Below, in pieces: positions 11,134 to 20,765 of a stretch of DNA of 64,000 bases. A program made the translations under genes and the position numbers. Each line of letters begins with the position of its first letter. The stretch's first letter is position 1. Below the pieces are notes generated by a model. It saw only the letters and a program-made list of their open reading frames with translations. It ran no database searches and had not been told where the DNA came from. The stretch is from contig JAWZSP010000003.1 in assembly GCA_034401135.1 (NCBI GenBank), positions 1,116,001 through 1,180,000 of the forward strand, read 5' to 3'. The stretch is from Volutella citrinella (Eukaryota; Ascomycota; Sordariomycetes; Hypocreales; Nectriaceae).

Positions 11134-11426
11134 ATGGCTATTGTACCGTGAGTGCTGTTCCTCTCCGAACTACTTACCTGATTCCATCTGACCCCAGCAG
11201 TCAACCGAAGCAGATTGCCTCCCCGTCAACCGTGATGAGCCTCAGCAAGGAGACACTCAGGTCTCTTGAGGCATCCACCAACCTCCAGACCTATCTCTCT
11301 ATTCATAACAACTTCGAGAAGGTGTCGTTGGGTCTTCCGGTGGACAAGGCGGACATGGTGGCGTCTCTAGGACGCTGGCAAGCGAAGTGGGACAATGAGG
11401 GCGGTGGCAAACCAATTTCCCATTAG
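11134..11426 (+). CDS. Small spliced protein, 80 aa
   Basis: Exon 1 is only 14 nt (11134-11147, MAIV plus two bases). A 50-nt intron with a GTGAGT donor follows, then exon 2 at 11198-11426. The acceptor is a NAGNAG pair (CAGCAG at 11195-11200), so splicing at 11197 or 11200 would add or omit one serine. The protein is hydrophilic and probably helical in its second half (residues about 20-70, STVMSLSKETLRSLEAS...). It has no signal peptide or cysteines. I do not recognise the family. A TATA box, a leader and clean splice sites support expression. It lies just upstream of a small ankyrin gene on the same strand; no functional link is evident. Confidence 0.65.
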
Positions 11427-11862
11427 AATAAAGGCAGGCAATGTTGACGAGCGTTTTAAATGTTAGAGTGTACCTGTGGCTCTATATAAGACAGGATAAT
11501 ATCAGAAATACAGCCAGTCTTGGCCCGGCCCTTCACGTGCATCGTGTTCAATTATGAGTGAAGCGCGAAGCCCCTGTGCCGGACAACAACCTCACTTTAG
11601 TGGGGCCTTAAATTTCATTAGCAAAGATTGAAGACATCTGTCGGGATAACTGGGTACCATGATCCATGGCAGGGCTGTGCACCGGCCGATCAATCCCTCG
11701 TTACCCCTCCTCCGTCATCAGCGTCATCACATCAAACCACCTTCGGCAGTGCAACCAACCACCTACACCCACCCATTTCGTTTCGGCCATCACATCTTTG
11801 CCATTCCATTCAATCTGCAAAGACCTCGATACCAAGTTGGGAACCATTTCCCGCTGGCATCT
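11427..11862 (+). promoter_or_regulatory. Spacer with promoter of the ankyrin gene
   Basis: A TATATAA element at 11483-11489 lies about 375 bp before the ankyrin ATG at 11863. The following 200 bp are CA/CT-rich like a long leader. The open frame extends upstream of the chosen ATG, but that extension has leader-like composition. Confidence 0.4.
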
Positions 11863-12851
11863 ATGTCTAACATGGCCGAGCTAGTGAGGAACCCCATGCC
11901 CCAAGACATCGTCGACGAACTCCAAGCGGCTGCCGAGCAGGGCGACCTGCCGCTCCTTGAAGTTTCATTGGCGCGATGGGATGCTGCCGTGTCTGAAACG
12001 ACCACTCTGGACGCCAGCCTCCCAGAACGCTTCACACAATTGAGGCACGGCCTCTCTGGGGAAGTGCTGGCCCTGCAACGCGTGCTGAACACGGCAGCCA
12101 AACACGGCTGCCTGAATGTGGCTTCGTATCTACTGGAAAGGCGAGGCTGCGTTGTCGACCACGTCGCCGTGCGCTGTGCCGTGTCCCGTAGGCAATGGGA
12201 CGTCATGGAGCTGTTCTTGGACAGTGGCTGGGACATCAACCGAGCCATGGAGGGTGGTAATACCCTCCCCGTGATGAAGTGAGCAATTGCGAGTCTAGTC
12301 TAGTTTCATCAACAAAATCTTCTCAAGTTTACCCAATGCTGACAATTGCAATCGCTATCCATAGAGAATTCATCATGAGCGAAGACCGCGTCCAGTGGTG
12401 TTTAGATCACGGCGCGGATCCTCACTTCCGCTCGGCAGGGGGAAACAACTACTTGCCAGATTCCGCCGGCAAGTTCGGGTCGGTCGAAGCATTGAGGGCT
12501 CTCAAGGCCCATGGCGTCGACTTTTCAAAGAGCGATGCGCTACATCACGCTGCACGCTGGGCACGCCGGGATCGTTCCCCCATCATCGAGTTTCTGATCC
12601 AGGAGGCAGGCGTGCCCGTCAATCAATTCGAGTACGAGTATGACCCTGTACTTTTTGACTCTTGGAGGAATTACCGTGTTGGCACTGCGCTGCATCTCGC
12701 AGTCAAGGGGAAGAACCTGAAACATGTCAAGACGCTCCTCGAGAACGGTGCTGACGCAAGCATCAAAGATACAAAGGGCCAGACGGCCGTTGATTTGGCC
12801 AAGGAAGTGGAATTTACCGAGGCAATTGTGCTCCTAGATCAGAGTCAATGA
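11863..12851 (+). CDS. Ankyrin-repeat protein, 300 aa
   Basis: Two exons, 11863-12278 and 12365-12851, separated by an 86-nt GT-AG intron (GTGAGC donor, CCATAG acceptor). Ankyrin features are seen as AAKHGCLNVASYLLERRG near residues 80-98, a second helix pair ending LFLDSGWDINRA, DHGADPHFRS just after the junction, ALRALKAHGVDF, and a canonical final repeat with GTALHLAVKGKNLKHV and NGADASIKDTKGQTAVDLA. No signal peptide, membrane helix or partner domain is visible. Ankyrin repeats bind proteins; the partner is unknown. Small free-standing ankyrin proteins are numerous in these fungi. The start is the first of two nearby in-frame ATGs (MSNMAEL). Confidence 0.85.
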
Positions 12852-13293
12852 TCCAATAAAGGAGGGAGATATTTAACCGTCGGATACTCGAGGTAGAAGA
12901 ACTTGCAGCAACTCTCAACCCCGCCAACCCCGCCAACCCCGCACCATCAATCATCTAAAGCATCACACAGAGTATCACTGTACCCAGCGGGACCAATCAC
13001 AAGGGCAATGTCGTCGATGCCGGTGGATTAAATTTCGACGATGCCATTGGAAACGATAAGACATGCTGAGACAAGTGTCATCGGGTGGGCACCCGGGCCG
13101 TCATCGGATTCGGATGGTGACCCGATGGTGGCCGGGCCGGACGCGCCGACGCGGGGGCAGCTCCGAGCCCCGCGAGAGGCAGCCAGCCTCCATCGCAGGA
13201 TTCATATAACTCTCCTTGCAGCTCTTCTTGCAGTTCTTCTCTCATAATACTGCGTCGAGTCACCCGTCTCCCAATAAATCATCAAATCATACA
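12852..13293 (+). other. Spacer before the aldolase gene
   Basis: About 440 bp carrying the ankyrin 3' end and the aldolase promoter. A TATAA-like motif near 13204 and a CA-rich leader precede the ATG. No gene is seen. Confidence 0.45.
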
Positions 13294-14238
13294 ATGGCGT
13301 TCCCCAAAGTCCCCCCCAGCGGCGTCTGGTGCCCGGCCGTGACCCTCTTTGACCGCGACACCGACGCCCTCATCCCCGCCGACCAGGCCAAGTACTACGC
13401 GTACCTGTCCAAGACGGGTCTCAGCGGCCTCGTCATCCTCGGCACCAATGCTGAGACGTTCCTCCTGACGCGCGAGGAGCGCAAGGAGCTCGTCGCCATC
13501 GCGCGCAAGGCCGTCGGCCCGGACTTCCCCCTCATGGCCGGCACGGGCGGCCACTCGACGCGCCAGGTGCTCGAGTTTATTAATGACGCTGCGGATGCCG
13601 GCGCAAACTATGCCCTTGTCCTGCCGCCTGCCTACTTCGGCGCGGCTACCACGCCGGCTGTCATCGACGCCTTCTACGCTGAGGTCGCCGCCAAGAGCCC
13701 CATCCCCATCGTCATCTACAACTTCCCCGGTGTGTGCAATGGCGTGGACCTCGACTCCCACACCATTACCAGCCTAGCTCGCAAGTACGACAACATTGTC
13801 GGTGTCAAGCTGACGTGCGGCTCTGTCGCCAAGATCACCCGCCTCGCGGCCGAGCTGCCCGCCGGGTCCTTTGCCACCTATGGCGGCCAGTCCGACTTCA
13901 TCATCGGCGGCCTCGCCTCGGGGTCAAGTGGCTGTATTGCCGCTTTTGGTAATGTGGCGCCCAAGACTATTGTACGCATCTACGATTTGTGGACTCAGGG
14001 CAAGACGCAAGAGGCCCTCGCCCTGCACCAAAAGGCGGCCTTGGCTGAGCAGCCGTGCAAGGCCGGCATCGCAAACACAAAGTACGCCGCCGCCATCTAC
14101 ACGGCCAAGGCGGCTGGTATTGAAAATGCGCCAGAAAAGATGATGGCCCGTAAGCCATACTCTGGACCGAATCAGGCTGCGAAGGATAACGTGGCGGCCA
14201 TCATGGCCGAGGTGGCAGAGATTGAGGCGACGCTATAA
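13294..14238 (+). CDS. DHDPS-family class I aldolase/lyase, 314 aa
   Basis: Intronless; starts MAFPKVPPSGVWCPAV. It is full length for the dihydrodipicolinate synthase / N-acetylneuraminate lyase superfamily (about 300 aa). Family marks are LGTNAE at about 50-54 in place of the GTTGE carboxylate-binding loop, YNFPG with the catalytic Tyr142, and VGVKLTCG with Schiff-base Lys172. Enzymes of this type cleave or condense pyruvate with an aldehyde through a lysine imine in a TIM barrel. Fungi make lysine by the alpha-aminoadipate route, so this is not lysine biosynthesis. 4-hydroxy-2-oxoglutarate aldolase or a 2-keto-3-deoxy sugar-acid aldolase is likelier. It is the first member of the presumed catabolic block, convergent with the GNAT gene. 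The substrate is unknown. Confidence 0.9.
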   Translation: MAFPKVPPSGVWCPAVTLFDRDTDALIPADQAKYYAYLSKTGLSGLVILGTNAETFLLTREERKELVAIARKAVGPDFPLMAGTGGHSTRQVLEFINDAADAGANYALVLPPAYFGAATTPAVIDAFYAEVAAKSPIPIVIYNFPGVCNGVDLDSHTITSLARKYDNIVGVKLTCGSVAKITRLAAELPAGSFATYGGQSDFIIGGLASGSSGCIAAFGNVAPKTIVRIYDLWTQGKTQEALALHQKAALAEQPCKAGIANTKYAAAIYTAKAAGIENAPEKMMARKPYSGPNQAAKDNVAAIMAEVAEIEATL

Positions 14239-14528
14239 GAGTCAACATAGAAATTGTCCAATAGAATAAACGAACTTGACGTTTCAGTATATATTGGCTA
14301 TGATGTCTTGAATGTCTTACCTAACCCGCAGTGCTAACTAACCGATATAGTTCAAGATTGGGTCGACTCCACCTAGTTATGCTACTATTAAAATCGAGTT
14401 GTGCAGCCTCCGGACTCCTCCCAGCGCCACTCATCGGCGTAATGATGCAACAATATCCCATCTGCTTCGTCTCCTCCAAGTGCGTATCCAGTCCGCTGCA
14501 ACCAAACAGCACCAAAAATAATAATATA
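14239..14528. other. Convergent 3' spacer
   Basis: Downstream of the aldolase and up to the MITE-like element. No gene is seen. Confidence 0.4.
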
Positions 14529-14651
14529 AGTTGGCGTAGGGGGTTCTCGGCTCCCCCCGCCAAAAAGAACACTCTCAGGTTAGGGTTAGAATGCACAAAC
14601 ATAACCCTATAGTGAGAAAAGACAAGGTGGCCGAGACCCCCTAAGCCAACT
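14529..14651. mobile_element. MITE-like element, 123 bp, TA-flanked
   Basis: Terminal inverted repeats of about 22 bp (AGTTGGCGTAGGGGGTTCTC on the left; the right end is its near complement, with a few differences) are flanked on both sides by TA (14527-14528 and 14652-14653), as expected for Tc1/mariner insertion. The interior has no coding capacity. It contains a telomere-like GGTTAGGGTTAG and a partly complementary ATAACCC, so a secondary stem is possible. It lies 26 bp from the GNAT stop codon, inside the expected 3' untranslated region. Confidence 0.65.
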
Positions 14652-14677
14652 TATTTCCACCATGGATCAGCCGGCAC

Positions 14678-15160
14678 TCATTCGAGGTCCCGACGGTAAA
14701 ACACCCGCTCAAACCCATCCTCGGTCCGCCTCTCCGTCTCGCGAAATCCCAGCTTGGGGTAAAGACCCAGGTTCTCCCACATCTTGACGTTTGTGTAGAG
14801 CGTCAAGGCCGCGATGCCCCTCGCCCGCGCCAGCGCCTCGGCGTAGTCCATGAGCACGCGCCCGTACCCGCGGCCCTGCGCCAACGGGTCCACCACCAGG
14901 TTGTTGATCTTGACCGACTCGCCGTCGTCAGAGAGCACAATGGACCCGACCAGCCGGCCGCCCTCCTTGAGCGTGAAGATGTCGTGCGTCTCCAGCATGG
15001 CCACGTAGTCTGCCGTCATGGGCGCCGGTGGCTTGCCGATGCGCTCAATGTATTTCTCGTACGCGGCGTTAACGAGTGCCTTGATCTGGGGGATGTCTTC
15101 TGGCTGTGTCCTGGAGATGGTGAGGCCATCTGCCATGGCGAATTGATCTGTTAGGCTCAT
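14678..15160 (-). CDS. GNAT-family N-acetyltransferase, 160 aa
   Basis: Intronless; ATG at 15160, with a second in-frame ATG eight codons later giving MADGLTISRTQPEDIP, where the domain proper begins. It is a typical single-domain GNAT: an N-terminal beta-alpha segment (PEDIPQIKALVNAAYEKYIE), a central sheet (GGRLVGSIVLSDD), and acetyl-CoA-binding motif A (NNLVVDPLAQGRGYGRVLMD with the Q/R-x-x-G-x-G signature). The final segment is NVKMWENLGLYPKLGFRETER with the YxKLGF C-terminal motif. It transfers acetyl from acetyl-CoA to an amine; small free-standing members act on small molecules or N-termini. It sits tail-to-tail with the aldolase, with a MITE-like element between them. The substrate cannot be read. 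Confidence 0.9.
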   Translation of the reverse strand: MSLTDQFAMADGLTISRTQPEDIPQIKALVNAAYEKYIERIGKPPAPMTADYVAMLETHDIFTLKEGGRLVGSIVLSDDGESVKINNLVVDPLAQGRGYGRVLMDYAEALARARGIAALTLYTNVKMWENLGLYPKLGFRETERRTEDGFERVFYRRDLE

Positions 15161-15656
15161 TGTCGAGGCTTGCTGTTGAGGTGAACTTGATAATGTTGGT
15201 CATCTAACACGAGTGGATGATGAGAAGCTCTGTCAATGACTCAGCCTCCTGTGATCGGTCGTCGATCCACCGGGCCGGCCGGCAATAATCCACAATCAAT
15301 GTCCCGCCGCTTTCCCCAAACCGGCATATCTGGACGCAGGTTGGATATGTAGGCGCATAAGCATGCAGATCAAAACCAGAGTTCCGGTCCGGAGTCCGGT
15401 GGTTTCATTTTGTCTCAGTTGCATGATGCATCTTGTATGGGCTAGATTTGGAGCCAACTCCTACTCAGTGTCCTATGGTGCGGTATCCATGCTCAGCCTT
15501 CAACCCATGGCTCAAACAATCACCCAGAAAAGCTTCTCGGCCTTCATTCTTAAACTATATAATTCCGTATTCATCCAGCTAAAAGGCAGAAACACTGCAC
15601 GACTTGATGCGTGCACCGCCCACTCATGCTAGACGTTCAGCTCTAGGAGACTAGAG
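15161..15656. other. Spacer: GNAT promoter and 3' end of the Zn2Cys6 gene
   Basis: About 500 bp between two minus-strand genes. It contains a CCGGCCGG palindrome near 15275. No gene is seen. Confidence 0.4.
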
Positions 15657-18055
15657 TTACATGAATTGCTGGTTCACCTCAAAATCCAACGGAGTCGCGT
15701 CAAGCATGTTGGTGAGCTCCAGCACTGACTCCATCGGCCAATCCCAGAGGTTGAACTGCAGCTGATCCGGTAGTGGCGGCGTGTGTATACTCGAAAAGGT
15801 CTTTTCTTTCAACAGCCGAAGCACGCCGATACACTCGCCAATATGCGCGCTGTGATCGCCCGTCCATATCCTGAAATGCTCCAGGGCCGAGATGCAGCTC
15901 TCTATGGTTGCCTCGTCGTCATTTTCCGTTACCGGGTGGCCCTTCCAGTGGGCAAAGAGAACGGTGAGGCCTGCCTGCCACAGCATGTGGGTGCCGTTGG
16001 GATAGAGAAGAGTGACTTGTAGCGGGATGGGATATGGATCAGGGAAGCCCGCAACATGGGAGCCTCCATGGGAGGAGGAGAAGTTTGCGAGACCGGTCGA
16101 CAAAACACTGATGAGGTCCTTGGACGCTTGACCGCATGCCTTGAGAGAAGCCATAAACTGCGGGTCTGCGGTTGTAAACGACAGAGCAGGTCTGTGGATG
16201 TGAATTGTCGCGATGCAGAGCAAAACCCGCAGATAGACCATGGCAAGGGGGGCATCACGCACCCTTTCTGACTCGCCATTGTCCGGCTCTTCACCCAGGA
16301 ACCCAGCACCGTCCGATTCCGCAATCTTCCTAGCTTCCATAGGCAGAGCGCGTTCCCACATGTCCAGCTCTGCCTGGAGATGCTGGACTTTTGCTACGCC
16401 TCCCCGCCGACGAGTGGTCGTGTAGAGCTTCTCGAGCATCTCGCCGAGTATACGGGCCAGCTTGAAGATGCAAAGCGCCGTGTCTACCTGGGATCCTTCT
16501 CCTGGAAGCGGGAACTCGACGCGCGTGCGAGATAGCAAGTCGTGATCTACACGTGTGGGGAGATCGGTGTCAACATCCTGATCGCGAATGAGTCGAGGCA
16601 TTCCATGGTATGCGCTTCCAAATCTGATGTCAAACATTAGTCAACGTTGCGCGATTATGAACCGGGGGTCGGAGGAACTTTACACATCGAGCGAATACTG
16701 GCACCACCAGACCCGTCTCCTGAGTTCCGTCTCCAAAGGGTCGAATTTGAATCTTTGTGAGTGCCGGTGTAATCCAAGGTTTTGGGCCATCCGTGTGGCG
16801 ATGCCTCCGATATGGGATGCAAGGGTGTAGCGAGATGAAATCTGCAGGTAGAGCTGGACGACTTGAAGCCCTTGCAATGTTTGGAGGCAGGGTCGGTCAA
16901 TGATCTTGTCTAGGAGGCTAGAAGCCGTGGAGTAGTATGTCTCAGACGAACACAAGAAGTGGAAGTGGCTCAACGTGCAGGTCCCTTGACGGCCGAGAGA
17001 CCCGAGAGCGAGGAGGCCCAGCATCTGGTAGAGCACAACGCAATCGTCGGCACCAGCTCCCGGGTTCACAAGCAGGTTCCTAAATGTCTCCATGGCTGAA
17101 TGCTTGTGGATTATCGGGTAGATGGGCGTCCACCGATCAATGGCTGCCTCGATGATTGCGCTTGAGTCTTGGGGGAGGATAGAAACGACAGCCTGTATGA
17201 CATTGGGCTGAAGATTGCTCGCGGCACTGTTCCACATGTTGTGCAGATACAAGCCGTAAGCCGGGTTGGGAAAAGCGTCGTTGTGCATCTTGAGGACCTG
17301 GAGCTGCTGCTCTGCCTGGCTGATGAAGTGTACTCCTGTGGTTGAGCCAGAGAACATGGCAACGCGGTCATCATTGGAGATGAGGCGACCCATGTGGCCA
17401 ATGACGGGCTCTTCCTTGGGCTTGGCAGGCACACCCGACACCGCTGGGCGAGCTTGGCTTGGAGGCGCATGGCCGGTATAGGTGTCTATGGGTGGAGCCG
17501 GATTCATCCGGCCTGGATCAAGCGGCATTTCACCCACTGGTAGCTTAAAGGACGGGCTCAGGTGGGTAACCGGGTCGAGGCCATGGCTGCCCGACTCCTG
17601 AGAGGGGGGTCGACGTTGCTCAATGCCCTCACTCTCGTAGTAGCTAGATTGGCATCAGTCAAGGACCTCCAGACAATCTCTCCATTCACTTGCCTTTTCC
17701 GCTTTCGGTTTCTCTTCAGAGTCGCCGACGAGACGCATATGATGCCGGCTGCAGCGCATGGCGCGCACTAACTCCTGCTTAGATACAATGGACGCGCTTT
17801 ACTCGCGACCGAATACTCACTTCTTCGTTGTCTCCATGGCATCTGATCTTGCGACTGCGTGGTCATGACTTCAGCTTACAGCACTTGATGAAGGGAAGGG
17901 CCGAGGCGAGCATCAGAACCACACTGATACATACCGGCGACATCGGTCACTGTCCAGACATCTATTAGTAATTGCAAGCGGGAATGCACTCGGTGAGCCA
18001 CTGACCAGACTTGTCCGGGGACTCGCGGCGTCAACGGCTGCGAAGCAGATGCCAT
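15657..18055 (-). CDS. Zn2Cys6 transcription factor, 699 aa, six exons
   Basis: Exons (minus): 18055-18006, 17949-17935 (15 nt), 17854-17821, 17767-17694, 17643-16684 and 16623-15657. Introns are 56, 80, 53, 50 and 60 nt; the fourth is GC-AG (AG|GCAAGT). Splicing yields a perfect binuclear cluster: VCDRCRRRKIRC at about 16-27, then ECAPCAAAGIIC at 33-44 (Cys 17, 20, 27, 34, 37, 44), followed by the basic linker KRNRKRK. The rest is the fungal-specific middle homology region: RWTPIYPIIHKHSAMETF near 190-210, YTLASHIGGIATRMAQNLGLHR near 315-335, RRRVWWCQYSLDVFGSAYHG across the last junction, and the HRPAL helix further on. The family acts in the nucleus on CGG/CCG triplets. Its position inside the block suggests it is the local regulator; this is inferred. 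The ATG at 18055 is the only start leaving the cluster intact. Confidence 0.9.
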
Positions 18056-18502
18056 TGGGTAGCCAGCGTCATCTCCACGGGTTCAGCTGATGTGGTGTGC
18101 AAGACTCAGCATGGCGGAAATGCGGGGAGAGAAGAGAAGAGATATTAAAAGTGGGGCCGTCCAGGCTACCGGGGGATCGCCGTTTTGGAGTGACATCAGC
18201 CCATCCATCGTCTGGCGGCCGACAAACTCAATATCATCCAGTGCTACTAGTCCATCCAGTCTAACGAGGGTTCATTTCATTATTCGCTTTCACATCTTTT
18301 GTGAATATGAGTCTTGGTCGGGTTGAACAAGCATCAAATACTGAGATCACTACGTTATATTCTCCACGGCCTAAAACAAGTACAACTACTGGTAGTCTAC
18401 TAAGTTAGTCATGATGAATCCCTCCACTTCATGGCACCTCAACTTCCATGTGCTTCATTACACAACCCGCAGAGCTTCACCACCATCCAACACAGTCAAC
18501 CC
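18056..18502. other. Promoter of the Zn2Cys6 gene and 3' end of the transporter
   Basis: About 450 bp between two minus-strand genes. No gene or clear TATA box was fixed. Confidence 0.4.
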
Positions 18503-20256
18503 CTAGTATGCATACAGTGCAACAGTCTCATTCTCCGATTCGCGAATCTTGCGGTTCTCCCGGATCAGCCAGACCCTCATAGCCCAAGCACACATGATGC
18601 TCGTGGCCGCGAAGCCCACCATGCTGCCGAAGCCCATCATGTACTTGGGTCCATCCGACTGAGGCCACAGGTAGGCGCAGTAGATGTACGCCAAGTTGGC
18701 CGTGACATTGACGAGCGCATACGCCACCGACTTCTTCTCGGGCGTCTGGGACAGCGTGTTGCTGACCCAGCCGAGGATCACGGAGCCGACCGAGTAGGCG
18801 CCCGTGGCGTACAGGAATGTGGCCGTGTATCGCACGGGGGTGCTCACGGTGGCGCAGGACATGACGAAGCCCACCACAGCGAGACCCAGGCCGGCCGTGA
18901 TGTGCCAGGTGCGCTCGTTGAAGTGGCCAGACGACCAGGCAAAGGGGATACCAAGGAGGCCGGAGACAAAGTAAGGGGGCGCCGTCAGCAGGAGCGCAGT
19001 GGTGCTCTTGAATCCCATGGCCTTGACGATGGTGGGGAAGAAGTTGTTGAAAGAGCAGGCACTGGATCAGGTCAACAATCTATACGTGGTTTGGGGGTCA
19101 GAGTCTGACATACCTGATGTGAAGGTTCTGCATCAGGCAGAAGAGCCACGTTCGGGGATCCTTGCAGGCCTGCTTGAGTCCTTCCCAAGTGGATCCTCGG
19201 GTTTGTGCGCCGACGGTATCACGCTTGATGCGTGCGATGCAGAGCTCACGCTCCTCGGGAGTGAGCCATCGTGTCTGCGAGGGGTCGTCGGGCAGCAAGA
19301 AGAAGCCAAAGACGGCCACAAGCGCAGTGACTGAGCCTTCGATAATAAAAAGCCTGCAACAATATTAGTATACCGAACCTCGCCGTTATTGCAGCATGCT
19401 CTCTCACCATTGCCATCCGGCGATGCCCTTGACCTTGTCGAGCGTAGAAAACGTCGCAGCGGCAATCAACCCGGAGCACCCAGTGCTCACGACTTGTCCG
19501 GTATATAGCAGGGAGATTCGAGTCGCTAGTTCCTTTCGCGTGTAGTAGATGGACAAGAGGTAGAGAGCGCCGGGGTAGAATGGCTAGGAACTAGGTTAGC
19601 CTGAGCATTGCAGAGCGTCCCACATTGAATTGCAATCATACAGCTTCAACGAATCCCAGGAAGAATCGACAAGCAATCAGACCAGAGTAGTTCTTCACGC
19701 AGGCTGTAGATGCAGAAACAGCTGCCCAGCCAATCATGCAGCAAGAAAGGTAGATGGAGGGTCTCGTCCGGGTCATGAACATGTTGGAGGGAACTGGACG
19801 ATGGTTGTCAACAGCCTTCAAGGAGAGGACTCCGGGCAGCGGGGAGGGTCACATACTCTGCATCAGGAGATATCCCACAAACAGGATGGAAATAGCCGTG
19901 TTGTACTCGACGCCCTTGAGCTTCAAATCTTCTTCGAGCGTGTTCAGTCGAGCCTGCGGCAGGGCGTTGCGGTCGAGGTAGTTGAGGAAGTACATGGCCC
20001 AGAGGATGGGCTGTTCAAGAAGTCAGCATCATCCATCAAGTAAGTATACTGAAGCCTGTGAGTTACGTACCATGATCATCCTGTCCAGCTTTCGGACCAG
20101 CGCAATCTCAGCCGGGTCAGTCTTGGCCGCAGCGCCAGAGTAGTCGCCGCCGGCCACGGCCTGGTTCTTCCCGTCAATGGCATTTTCCAATTGAGCCGTT
20201 CCGAGCTCCTTGGACTGCACAGAAGCAGTGGAGTTTCGATGGTCTGTCTTCTCCAT
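18503..20256 (-). CDS. MFS anion transporter, Dal5/TNA1-like, 488 aa
   Basis: Six exons: 20256-20071, 20010-19857, 19793-19642, 19583-19408, 19353-19114 and 19061-18503. Introns are 60, 63, 58, 54 and 52 nt, all GT-AG; the fourth shows a TACTAAT branch site. The frame holds at every junction. A cytosolic hydrophilic N-terminus of about 60 residues precedes twelve predicted helices. The stretch NYLDRNALPQARLNTLEEDL just after helix 1, LFVGYLLMQIPSNM, and CRFFLGFVEA followed by PFYPGALYLLS are hallmarks of the fungal anion:cation symporter family that includes allantoate (Dal5) and nicotinate (Tna1) permeases. It is a plasma-membrane importer of a small organic anion; the exact substrate is not readable. 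It is divergent from the lyase gene with a shared 509-bp promoter, so co-regulation is likely. Confidence 0.9.
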
Positions 20257-20765
20257 GATGACTTCTACCAGTTGGTCAGGTTGTTGAGGAATGTTGGTTG
20301 TTCCAGTCGGCTACTTGGTAGAAGATGGCGGGTGAACAATCAGTCGGGTCGTGGGTGAGACGGCCTCTATATACCTCTCAACAGCCGCCTCATGCTTGCT
20401 TCTCCGCTGGTATACAAGGAAGGTTAAAAGAGTTTTGCCTCCCCAATTACCAGCCCCATGGGGATGGTCTGCCGTCCGGGGTAGCTCTCGCTTGGTGAAT
20501 TGCCCCCACATCCCATGAGTCGCTATCCCGTTATCCCGCTATTCCGCTACGCCGCTACCTATCAAGCGGCCGCTGTATAACCCGCTTCTTACGCCGCTAT
20601 TCCGCACGGGCAATGGGATCGCCATGATCCGACTTTGCGGAGTGATGATTCGGGTTTCTCGGCATCAGAATACGACTCTTTGAATATTAAATGTCTAGTG
20701 CTATCCCTCCCCAGCAAGATTGAGGTTGCAAACATCCCACAGCAACGTGACTCGCATTCGTCAAA
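20257..20765. promoter_or_regulatory. Divergent promoter, transporter/lyase, with CCG triplet cluster
   Basis: This 509-bp region separates the two start codons. TATATA at 20368-20373 (used leftward) lies about 115 bp before the transporter ATG. At about 20520-20608 there is a dense run of CCGCTAT/CCGCTAC/CCGTTAT motifs, including a GCGGCCGC palindrome. CCG/CGG triplets are the half-sites of Zn2Cys6 proteins, and such a factor is encoded next door. Binding is inferred, not shown. Confidence 0.5.

Noticed and set aside
13282..13761. 159-codon minus-strand frame opposite the aldolase
   Set aside because: Shadow of the aldolase coding strand with strong GC third positions.
14570..14592. Interstitial telomere tract (TTAGGG)
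   Set aside because: Only two units, inside the MITE-like element; too short to suggest a chromosome-end fusion.
18431..19108. 225-codon plus-strand frame opposite the transporter
   Set aside because: Antisense shadow of the transporter exons and their introns.
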